Shown: positions 1 through 6,082, numbered from the stretch's first letter. The stretch is DNA of 10,064 nt from Nostoc sp. CHAB 5715 (GCF_020829685.1 NZ_JAIVFR010000151.1:1-10064); one strand, 5' to 3'. Made by a program: numbers and translations. Notes: generated from the letters alone by a model not told the origin.

Positions 1-159
1 TACTATTATGTTGTATTGAAAGACACTGGCAAGGCTGAAGGCAGCGCCAACACTTCCAATTAAAAATATTCCTCCCAACCTCGTCCATATACTGACTGAG
101 GGAAGATATTCGTCGTTTTGGACTAGGCGGAGAAAGTCTGGTTGGGGGTCAATGAGCAT
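1..159 (-). CDS. HlyD-family secretion adaptor (membrane fusion protein), N-terminal part only
   Basis: Only the first 53 codons are visible; the gene runs off the left edge. The start is the ATG at 159-157, the only ATG or GTG in this frame after the stop at 213-211. No clear Shine-Dalgarno precedes it. The translation begins MLIDPQPDFLRLVQNDEYLP, followed by a short S-x-W-T segment and a hydrophobic stretch (about residues 29-46, GGIFLIGSVGAAFSLASV) leading to a YN-I-V end. Cyanobacterial HlyD-like adaptors of type I secretion systems have this layout: a short cytoplasmic N-terminus with an EFLPPIS-x-W-like motif, then a single inner-membrane anchor just before the periplasmic lipoyl/coiled-coil part. 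Such proteins bridge an inner-membrane ABC exporter to a TolC-type channel. It is divergent from the peptide genes and the C39 exporter, so it probably works with them. The family call rests on the N-terminus alone. Confidence 0.72.
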   Translation of the reverse strand, partial: MLIDPQPDFLRLVQNDEYLPSVSIWTRLGGIFLIGSVGAAFSLASVFQYNIIV

Positions 160-307
160 GAGCGCTAAAAAACATTTTGGTTCCGTAAATAATCTAGCAA
201 AAAAATCTACCTAGCGTTAGCGTGACGATCAAGATTTAAGGATATCCAAAAAATAAAAGCTCTCTTCTGTTTCAATAATATTTTTGGCAAAAATCTCATA
301 ATTTTGG

Positions 308-333
308 CGCTTTCGCCTTTCAGGGCGAAAGCG
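308..333. repeat. GC-rich perfect hairpin
   Basis: The sequence cgctttcgcc is followed by a 6-nt loop (tttcag) and its exact complement ggcgaaagcg, giving a 10-bp perfect stem. It stands out in an AT-rich background. On either strand it lacks a clean T-run directly after the stem, so it is a weak terminator candidate. A small palindromic repeat of the kind scattered through cyanobacterial genomes is equally possible. Confidence 0.5.
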
Positions 334-688
334 ACAGCTTTTGCTTTTATTACTGATAAGTCCCTTATCTGTATATACTTAGTATGTAAATACAAGGTTT
401 CTATACAGCTAAATCTAAATAAGAATTAGGCATTTTCATCCGAACATCAAATCTTTATAATTTTTATCTAACATTTTATCTTTTCTTTATTTATTTTTTA
501 AAAAATGATATAGCAGCTACAATTTTTTTATAACTATTTTTCATTTATAAAAGATTAAGTAAATTTACGCTGTTTTATATTAAATTAATTTATATTTCTT
601 CAATTCGATTTTGTATATAAAAATTTTACAAAAATGTTTTTTGCGTAAATATACTTGCTTAATAAGGCAGAATCCCAGCTTTTACTTG

Positions 689-719
689 TATCAATGTTTT
701 ATCAATGTTTTATCAATGC
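689..719 (+). repeat. Three direct copies of tatcaatgttt at an 11-bp period
   Basis: tatcaatgttt occurs at 689-699 and 700-710, and a third partial copy (tatcaatgc) starts at 711. The 11-bp spacing is close to one helical turn, so the copies face the same side of the DNA. This fits an iterated protein-binding site, but nothing else supports that role, and chance in AT-rich DNA is a fair alternative. Confidence 0.4.
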
Positions 720-999
720 ATTTCAATCTACTTTGTATAAAAAATAATTTTTGGTTGCTAGATATATCTTTCATTCCGGGCATTTTCTTTTTTTTCCCAG
801 TATTAACACTTAATAATAGTAACTTATGTATTTTTGGGAAAAATACATCTTTTAGTTCGCCATATTTATACGAATATGAATATTGACGCCTGCGATTTTT
901 TGATAACTAAATTTTTTTCTAATTAAATTTGTATAAAGAAGAACTATGTAGTATCTTTTTTGAAGAGGTGTAATACATATTTCTTAAAAAATTAGTTGC

Positions 1000-1027
1000 T
1001 TGACCTATTGAGCAAGAGTCGTATAAT
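1000..1027 (+). promoter_or_regulatory. Sigma70-type promoter for the peptide genes
   Basis: A -35 element ttgacc (1000-1005) is separated by 16 bp from a perfect -10 element tataat (1022-1027). Transcription would start near 1034, giving a 5' untranslated region of about 100 nt before the first peptide gene at 1135. The -35 box is overlapped by a short inverted repeat, ttgct (996-1000) and agcaa (1011-1015), which could be an operator. It is the best promoter match I see in the window. Confidence 0.6.
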
Positions 1028-1134
1028 ACTTTTAGCGGAACGAAAAAGTAATTAAACATACTCTTTTAATGTTTATATTTATTACTTTGAAGTGACGCGA
1101 TTTTAACCTCAACAATCAAGCGAGAACTAAGATT

Positions 1135-1380
1135 ATGGAAAGCACATTGTTTACCACATTAACCGTTACCGAAGAAGCCAATTTGTCTGGTGGTAAGAAG
1201 TATAAGTCCAAGCCCCCCGAACACAAACCCGAACCCAAGCCCGAACCCAAGCCTACTTACCCTGCTCCTAAATTTATTGTGAACCTTTCTGCGATCATTA
1301 CACAAACCGCCGTTAATGTTAACAGTGGTGACGTTGAGGGTAACCTGGTTCAAACAGCTGTGAACCAGATCGGAGTCTAG
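1135..1380 (+). CDS. Double-glycine leader peptide 1 (bacteriocin-like secreted peptide precursor)
   Basis: An 81-residue precursor. Residues 1-20 (MESTLFTTLTVTEEANLSGG) form a double-glycine leader: Gly at -1 and -2, Leu at -4, Glu at -8, Leu at -12, the positions read by C39 peptidase exporters. Cleavage after G20 would release about 61 residues: a basic, Pro-rich segment with K-P-E-P-K-P repeats (about 21-46), then a more hydrophobic Asn/Gln/Val segment with Q-T-A-V-N at 57-61 and again at 73-77. There is no Cys, so disulfides and lanthionine rings are excluded. The ATG follows a strong promoter but has only a weak Shine-Dalgarno-like element. A paralogue lies 67 bp downstream and a C39 exporter about 1.1 kb downstream. 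Likely role: exported bacteriocin, signal or matrix peptide; sequence does not decide. It resembles the small GG-leader bacteriocin-like peptides common in cyanobacteria. Confidence 0.85.
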   Translation: MESTLFTTLTVTEEANLSGGKKYKSKPPEHKPEPKPEPKPTYPAPKFIVNLSAIITQTAVNVNSGDVEGNLVQTAVNQIGV

Positions 1381-1447
1381 AACTGCGGTTTAGTCGAAGA
1401 GAAAGAATAAACGTAAAGACATCAACAATCAAGCGAGAACTAAGACT

Positions 1448-1702
1448 ATGCAAAGCACATTGTTCACTACATTAACCGCTACCGAAGAAGCCAATTTGTC
1501 TGGTGGTACGCATAAGCCCAAGAAAAAAGAACACAAACCTGCTCCCGCCAAGCCCGAACCCAAGCCTGCTACTCCCGCTCCTACGATTACTGTGAACCTT
1601 CCTGTGGTCATTACACAAATCGCCATTAATGTTAACACTGGTGACATTGGGGGAGACCTGACCCAAACAGCTGCAAACCAGATTGCATGGTATAAAGTTT
1701 AG
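1448..1702 (+). CDS. Double-glycine leader peptide 2 (paralogue of peptide 1)
   Basis: An 84-residue precursor and tandem paralogue of the gene at 1135. The 20-residue leader differs from that of peptide 1 at only two positions (E2 to Q, V11 to A) and keeps Leu -12, Glu -8, Leu -4 and Gly-Gly. The predicted mature part is about 64 residues. Its Lys/Pro-rich linker (THKPKKKEHKPAPAKPEPKP) has diverged in order and composition, whereas the C-terminal segment is conserved, with Q-I-A-I-N at 57-61 and Q-T-A-A-N at 73-77. It ends in a distinct IAWYKV tail. No Cys. It is probably co-transcribed with peptide 1. A nearly unchanged leader with a diverging mature part suggests both are cut by the same peptidase but act as separate, perhaps complementary, peptides. 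Confidence 0.85.
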   Translation: MQSTLFTTLTATEEANLSGGTHKPKKKEHKPAPAKPEPKPATPAPTITVNLPVVITQIAINVNTGDIGGDLTQTAANQIAWYKV

Positions 1703-1721
1703 TAGAAGGTAAAGAATAAAC

Positions 1722-1749
1722 GTAAAGACACGATTAACCGCGTCTTTAC
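1722..1749 (+). terminator. Hairpin just after peptide 2, possible terminator or RNA-end stabiliser
   Basis: gtaaagac pairs with gtctttac over 8 bp, followed by one A-C mismatch and two further GC pairs, around a loop of attaac. It starts 20 bp after the stop of peptide 2. No U-run follows, so efficient intrinsic termination is doubtful. It could instead protect the 3' end of a short peptide mRNA. Confidence 0.4.
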
Positions 1750-1890
1750 TGAGGTAAAATGTCTTAAACAAACTAACCTGCTCCAACAGTGTAGTTTGCC
1801 TTTTTGCAAGACATTAGCTTTGTTGCTTATCGCAGTTATTCTAGCATTACGTTTATTCTTACCGCATACTTTTGTTGAACAAAGTTAACA

Positions 1891-1932
1891 AAGTCTATCA
1901 ACGGTTCCTAGTAGGCAACTGTTGATGGACTT
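1891..1932. repeat. Long stem-loop in the peptide-exporter spacer
   Basis: Positions 1891-1906 pair with 1917-1932 over 16 bp: 14 Watson-Crick pairs and two G-U wobbles when transcribed from +. The loop is 10 nt and could add two inner pairs. The wobble pattern (T with G and G with T) fits a transcribed, structure-conserved RNA element, but a decayed inverted repeat would look the same. No T-run directly follows on +. Confidence 0.55.
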
Positions 1933-2260
1933 CCTTAATACTTTTGCTAAAGATAATGTTCACCTTGAGTAGTCAAATAGGAAACTAACCGTTGCTATTT
2001 AAAAAATCAGCCATATTCATCACAATTTAGTAATGTGTGAACGATAAGGAAACTCTTTTTACCTCACTTACTCAAAATTAATAAGCAAATATGTCTATTC
2101 GATTGCAGTAAGCAAACAAACATACGAAAATTTCCGGTGTTTTCTCTGTTGATATACAAAATATAGTCAAAGCAATTACAACTAACTAGAACTAAAGAAG
2201 TTATTGAGCTAGTAAGATTAAGAGATTTGTCTTTCCTAGTACAACATATATGGTAATGAG

Positions 2261-2408
2261 ATAGCGGTTCTCAATTGCATGAAATACAGACCTAACCCCC
2301 AGCCACTTCCCTGCTAGCGTTGGGGAGTAAGACTCAAACCTCTCTCCTAAAAGGAGAGAGGAATGGAAGTGAGGTTAAAGTGTATTGCTTCCATTCGAGA
2401 AACGCTAT
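2261..2408. mobile_element. MITE-like palindromic element, no coding capacity
   Basis: About 148 bp bounded by imperfect terminal inverted repeats: atagcggttctcaattgcat at 2261-2280, matched by the complement of the sequence ending gagaaacgctat at 2408. Inside are a second imperfect inverted pair (around 2291-2310 and 2364-2378) and a perfect 10-bp hairpin, cctctctcct/aggagagagg with loop aaa (2339-2361). Nested palindromes of this kind are typical of non-autonomous repeats in filamentous cyanobacteria. No clear target-site duplication is visible beyond 1-3 bp. Confidence 0.55.
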
Positions 2409-2443
2409 AGTAAAACTAAACTGTTGGTCAAATTTTTAACCAC

Positions 2444-2470
2444 GCAGGGACAAAACCCTGCTATTTTTTT
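2444..2470 (+). terminator. Strong intrinsic terminator upstream of the exporter gene
   Basis: gcaggg, loop acaaaa, ccctgc, then tattttttt: a 6-bp GC-rich perfect stem followed by a T-run, a textbook rho-independent terminator in the + direction. It ends 38 bp before the exporter ATG (2509). It should stop transcripts arriving from the peptide genes, or act as an attenuator that sets how much reads into the exporter. Confidence 0.75.
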
Positions 2471-2508
2471 GAGTTTTTTCACGATGCTATTGGGTATTGG
2501 AGTGTTAA

Positions 2509-4653
2509 ATGAAATACCAAGTTGTTACACAACATAGTGAAGAAGATTGTGGAGCTGCTTGTCTTGCTTCCGTTGCCAAACATTACCGACGTAACTTTAC
2601 ACTAAATCGCATCCGGGAAGCGGTAGGCACTGGGCAACTTGGAACAACATTGTTGGGATTGAGGCGAGGAGCCGAGGCACTTGGTTTCAATGCGCGTTCG
2701 GTCAGGGCATCAAAAGAAATATTAGACCGAATGAACCAAGCACCACTACCAGCAATCATTCACTGGAAAGGCTACCACTGGGTTGTTTTGTATGGTCAGA
2801 AAGGCAAAAAATATGTAATTGCTGACCCAGCCTTTAACATCCGTTATGTCTCTAGAAAAGAATTAACGGAGGCTTGGTCAGATCAAGTCATGCTTTTACT
2901 AGAGCCAGATTCGGTTCGCTTTTATGCTCAACCGGATGATAAAGTCAACGGTATTTGGCGCTTTGCGCGGCGGGCATTGCCTTATGGGGGTATAATATTC
3001 GAGGCTTTTCTCTGTGCTATATTTATCGGTCTGCTTTCGTTAACTTCTCCTTTCCTGCTTCAAATTCTAACGGATGATGTACTAGTCCGAGGAGATACCC
3101 AGCTTCTTGTTGGTGTAATTATTGCGGTTGTAGTGATGAATTTGGTGTCAAGTAGTTTGCAACTAGTTCAATCTAACCTGATTGCCAATTTTGCCCAACG
3201 GCTTGAGTTAGGGCTAATTCTGGAATTTGCCAGGGCAATCTTGCGGCTGCCTCTGGCTTACTATGAATCACGTCGCAGTGGCGAGATTGTTAGCAGATTG
3301 CAAGATATTCAACAAATTAATCAGCTAGTTGCTCAAGCAGTTATCAGTCTGCCTAGCCAATTATTTATCGGACTGATTTCTTTGGGTTTTATGGTGTTCT
3401 ATAGCTGGAAACTCACCTTTGTTGCCGTCGTGGTTGCTATTGTGATGAGTTTATCTACGGTGGTTTTCTTGCCGACACTTCAACAAAAAATCAGAAGTAT
3501 GTTGGTCTTAGACGCGGAAAACCAGGGTGTTCTCGTTGAAAGCTTTAAAGGAGCGCTGACACTCAAAACTACTACTGCTGCTCCTCAATTTTGGGAAGAA
3601 TTTCAGAACAGATTTGGTCGGCTCTCAAATCATACATTTCGCACAATTCAGATTGGAATTATTAACAGCACCTTTTCTGGGTTAGTTTATGCTATTGGCA
3701 GCATTAGTTTGATTGGTTTCGGCAGCACCCTAGTTATTAGTAAGGAACTCAGCATCGGTCAACTGCTGGCATTTAACGGGATGAATGGGAGTTTTTTGGG
3801 ATTAATCGGTGCTGTGCTTGGATTTATAGATGAATTCATGCGTGCCAAAACTGCCACGGAACGCTTAACAGAAGTTATCGATTCCACACCTGAAACTCCA
3901 AGCGATAGTACCAAACCCTTTGCTAAAATTCCTAGTGATGCTGATATTATTTGCAAAAACCTAAACTTTCACTACGCTGGCAGGCTAGAGCTACTGGAAG
4001 ATTTTTCCCTGACAATTCCGGGCGGTAAAGTTGTTGCCCTAATTGGTACATCCGGCTGTGGAAAAAGTTCTCTTGCTAAACTGATAGCCGGATTATATAC
4101 ACCTAATTCTGGCAATATCCGCTTTGGCATTTATAATATGCAAGACCTAGCTCTTGATTGTTTGCGGCAACAAGTTGTTCTCGTTCCTCAAGATGCTCAT
4201 TTTTGGAGTCGCACAATTATTGAAAACTTCCGCTTAGGTTCTCCTCACCTCACCTTTGATCAAATTGTCAAGGCTTGCCAAATTGCTGAGGCAGATGATT
4301 TTATTAGTAGACTACCTGAAAAATATCAAACTGTATTAGGTGAATTTGGATCAAATATTTCTGGTGGACAACGGCAAAGACTGGCTTTAGCAAGAGCTAT
4401 TGTTAACGATCCACCAATTTTGATTTTAGATGAATCAACTGCTGGACTCGATCCGGTTAGTGAAGCTCAAGTTTTAGATCAACTGTTGTCCCACCGCAAA
4501 GGTAAAACTACGATCTTGATTAGCCACCGTCCCAGAGTAATTACCCGTGCTGATTGGATTGTTTTGCTCAATCAAGGCAAGTTACAAATTCAGGGGACAG
4601 TAGAAGATTTGCGTGCCCAACCAGGAAACCATTTAGACTTTTTAACTCCTTAA
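2509..4653 (+). CDS. Peptidase C39-containing ABC exporter (processes and exports double-glycine peptides)
   Basis: 714 residues, the usual length for the family. Residues 1-135 are a C39 cysteine peptidase: Q8 (oxyanion hole), C14 in EEDCGAACLA, H90 in GYHWVVLYG and D106 in IADPA. A six-helix transmembrane domain spans about 160-440. The ATPase domain is complete: Walker A GTSGCGKSS at 513-521, Q-loop Q561, signature ISGGQ at 617-621, Walker B ILILDE ending at E642, H-loop H673. The family removes double-glycine leaders on the cytoplasmic side and pumps the mature peptide across the inner membrane as a homodimer. The start is supported by ggag at 2499-2502, 6 nt before the ATG. The two GG-leader peptides upstream are the obvious substrates, and the divergent HlyD-type protein the likely adaptor. 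All catalytic residues are present; nothing suggests decay. Confidence 0.95.
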   Translation: MKYQVVTQHSEEDCGAACLASVAKHYRRNFTLNRIREAVGTGQLGTTLLGLRRGAEALGFNARSVRASKEILDRMNQAPLPAIIHWKGYHWVVLYGQKGKKYVIADPAFNIRYVSRKELTEAWSDQVMLLLEPDSVRFYAQPDDKVNGIWRFARRALPYGGIIFEAFLCAIFIGLLSLTSPFLLQILTDDVLVRGDTQLLVGVIIAVVVMNLVSSSLQLVQSNLIANFAQRLELGLILEFARAILRLPLAYYESRRSGEIVSRLQDIQQINQLVAQAVISLPSQLFIGLISLGFMVFYSWKLTFVAVVVAIVMSLSTVVFLPTLQQKIRSMLVLDAENQGVLVESFKGALTLKTTTAAPQFWEEFQNRFGRLSNHTFRTIQIGIINSTFSGLVYAIGSISLIGFGSTLVISKELSIGQLLAFNGMNGSFLGLIGAVLGFIDEFMRAKTATERLTEVIDSTPETPSDSTKPFAKIPSDADIICKNLNFHYAGRLELLEDFSLTIPGGKVVALIGTSGCGKSSLAKLIAGLYTPNSGNIRFGIYNMQDLALDCLRQQVVLVPQDAHFWSRTIIENFRLGSPHLTFDQIVKACQIAEADDFISRLPEKYQTVLGEFGSNISGGQRQRLALARAIVNDPPILILDESTAGLDPVSEAQVLDQLLSHRKGKTTILISHRPRVITRADWIVLLNQGKLQIQGTVEDLRAQPGNHLDFLTP

Positions 4654-4772
4654 TTACTCACAGTTATAATTAGTGGTCTGTTTTGTCATAGTGAAACTGT
4701 CACACTCACCGACATCCCGCCTTGAACTGAAGTTCAGCTATGAGATAGGACTTACGCACTGTACAAAAAGAC

Positions 4773-4915
4773 TATAGCAATCCGATTTGATTTTTGAACT
4801 TATTTGCGTAGGCAGGGAGTAGGGAGTAGGGAGTAGGGAGTAGGGAGTAGGGAGTAGGGAATCAGCCCTTTCGAGTTGTACGGAGTTTTTTCAAAAATCA
4901 AATAGGAGTCCTATA
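4773..4915. mobile_element. MITE-like element A with an internal GGGAGTA tandem repeat
   Basis: Imperfect 26-bp terminal inverted repeats lie at 4773-4798 (beginning tatagcaatccgatttgatt) and 4890-4915. About 20 of 26 positions match, and the inner atttgatttttgaa part is identical. The interior is mostly the heptanucleotide array. There is no coding capacity. The end sequence tatagcaatcc is shared with the neighbouring element at 4935-5038, so both belong to one non-autonomous family. Confidence 0.55.
4815..4860 (+). repeat. GGGAGTA short tandem repeat, six full copies and a partial seventh
   Basis: GGGAGTA repeats exactly from 4815 to 4856, followed by ggga. Short tandemly repeated heptanucleotides of this type are characteristic of heterocystous cyanobacteria. 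Seven GGG runs separated by AGTA also meet the pattern for a DNA or RNA G-quadruplex. Copy number is likely to vary between strains. Confidence 0.9.
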
Positions 4916-4934
4916 TGTTGTGTATCAACGTAAA

Positions 4935-5038
4935 TATAGCAATCCTAAATCATTCGTGAAAAGTTAGATCCCCGACTTCTTAAAGAAGTCGGGGATCTGG
5001 ACACTGCGAATTTTCACAAATCAGATAGGATTGCTATA
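4935..5038. mobile_element. MITE-like element B with nested perfect hairpin
   Basis: A 104-bp element with terminal inverted repeats: tatagcaatccta at 4935-4947 and taggattgctata at 5026-5038 match exactly, and the match continues imperfectly inward (cattcgtgaaaa against ttttcacaaat). The centre is a perfect 16-bp inverted repeat, agatccccgacttctt at 4966-4981 and its complement at 4983-4998. The nested structure is that of a small non-autonomous palindromic transposon. Confidence 0.65.
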
Positions 5039-5180
5039 GGTTGTTTCAGCTGTCAAGACATGATGGGGTTGGGGATGGGGTAAAGCGTATGTGGGACAAG
5101 CGCTTGAGCTTAAGTTGACACCAATGGCGAGACGCCCACCCTACAAGAAATAGTTGAGTATTTTTTTATTTGGAAGTCCC

Positions 5181-5227
5181 TTAACCCAACCTTGTATCTT
5201 AGACCGTCGGGAAGGGGGTTAGGTTAA
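5181..5227. repeat. Imperfect inverted repeat, cyanobacterial palindrome remnant
   Basis: ttaacccaacc (5181-5191) and ggttaggttaa (5217-5227) are complementary at 10 of 11 positions. The enclosed sequence includes a gggaaggggg stretch similar in style to the interior of the element at 2261-2408. It probably derives from a dispersed palindromic repeat; no function is evident. Confidence 0.35.
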
Positions 5228-5941
5228 TCGTTAGCTTTTCCAGATGGCATGAATTGTCAGACACCAGGCCAGGGCAAACGCATCATGTCAACAAGATACT
5301 TTGATTCTCAATAAGCTGGAAAATAATCGCATTAATCGCTGCTTATTGACATAGATTTAGGCGATCGCTTTGAGCCTGGGAAACTAAACCAAACGAAAAA
5401 TCCTGATTTTTTCGTCGGTTCTCAACCTTGGTTGTGATCAAGAGTCTCAAGCATTCCTTTGATGAACTCAAAGCTAAAGCCAAACAAGTTATCATTTTTA
5501 CTAAAGTTTTTGAAGATAAATCTGCTGTTCTAATTTGTATTAAAAACAACAATTTCACTCTCTTTCTTTTATTATTTAAAATATCAAAATCAAAAACCTT
5601 TATTTTATGTATATACGTAAATATACTGATGCATTTATGCGGACTAGCTGAGAAACTGAAGTGTTGCAAGAATAACCAAAACCTATATGTCTTTTTTGTT
5701 TCTTAGCTATGACTGAGAGATTACAATTTTCCAAAACAGGGCTTAATTGTCAGGAAAATAAGATATTTGTACTTAGGTATTCATAAAAACTTATTTAATA
5801 AAATCTTTCCCATATATATACCTGTCGTTAAGAAGTATTAAGAAATTCTGATTAAAGAATATTGCAATAGCTTGATTTAATTGCTAACGTGTGTATGACA
5901 ACGATGCTGATGAGCGCTCTGATCTAGGAGAAGTAAAATCT

Positions 5942-5980
5942 ATGAGCTATATGCATTCAGCCAAGTCTGTTAGGCTTTGA
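5942..5980 (+). CDS. Possible 12-residue leader peptide or upstream ORF (speculative)
   Basis: An ATG at 5942 opens a 12-codon frame (MSYMHSAKSVRL) ending in TGA at 5978-5980. It is preceded by aggag at 5926-5930, an 11-nt gap that is long but usable. It lies about 220 bp before the reductase start. No terminator-antiterminator pair is obvious after it, and a frame this short can arise by chance. I do not recognise the peptide. Confidence 0.15.
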   Translation: MSYMHSAKSVRL

Positions 5981-6082
5981 CAGGTTAAAAACGATAAATT
6001 TCTGCCTCGTATAGACAATTATGAGGGATTGCAGATTAACCAAGAAATATCTCGTTGCTAAAGGCTTAGTTTCAGTTTGATT

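Larger units (their letters stand above)
160..999. other. AT-rich intergenic region without a convincing gene
   Basis: About 840 bp between the leftward HlyD-type gene and the peptide promoter. It is visibly rich in A and T, with many T and A runs. Open frames here (for example 611-886 on + and 395-207 on -) have non-ATG starts or low-complexity Phe/Leu/Asn/Ile-rich translations and no recognisable motif, so I do not call them. The region contains a GC-rich hairpin at 308-333 and a triple 11-bp direct repeat at 689-719. As the space between divergent parts of one export locus it probably carries their regulatory DNA. Confidence 0.6.
1109..1730 (+). repeat. Tandem duplication spanning both peptide genes and their 5' and 3' flanks
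   Basis: The two peptide genes lie in direct tandem units of roughly 310 bp. A 24-bp box directly upstream of each ATG is identical at 1109-1132 and 1422-1445. A 20-bp box after each stop, aaagaataaacgtaaagaca, is identical at 1402-1421 and 1711-1730. The leader and the C-terminal part of the coding sequence are similar at DNA level; the Lys/Pro linker is the most divergent part. Because flanks and coding sequence were copied together, this is a segmental tandem duplication, possibly by recombination between the flanking boxes. Confidence 0.8.
1703..2508. other. Structured spacer between the peptide genes and the exporter
   Basis: About 800 bp with no open frame I can support as a gene. It contains the hairpin after peptide 2 (1722-1749), an inverted copy of part of the post-peptide box (1847-1859), a long stem-loop (1891-1932), a MITE-like element (2261-2408) and a strong intrinsic terminator (2444-2470). 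I see no confident promoter for the exporter here; one must exist unless transcription reads through from the peptide genes. Confidence 0.6.

Noticed and set aside
611..886. 91-residue + frame in the AT-rich region
   Set aside because: Starts at TTG, has no ribosome binding site, and the Phe/Leu/Ile/Asn-rich translation reflects base composition; no domain is visible.
4815..4860. CRISPR-like periodicity
   Set aside because: The repeats are 7 bp with no spacers and no cas genes; it is a heptanucleotide tandem repeat.
5231..5287. Minus-strand stretch reading HDAFALAWCLTIHAIWKS before a stop
   Set aside because: It has the look of a protein C-terminus, and a neighbouring frame gives IFQLIENQSILLT just upstream, so it could be a frameshifted gene remnant. 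I cannot name a family and the stretch is too short to call.
5343..5706. Overlapping frames on both strands (92 and 108 residues)
   Set aside because: They overlap antisense to each other, the + frame starts at TTG, and both are low-complexity translations of AT-rich DNA with no recognisable motif.
5901..5930. ctgatga followed by gaa, resembling a hammerhead ribozyme core
   Set aside because: No matching stems II and III can be drawn around it; the core heptamer alone is expected by chance.
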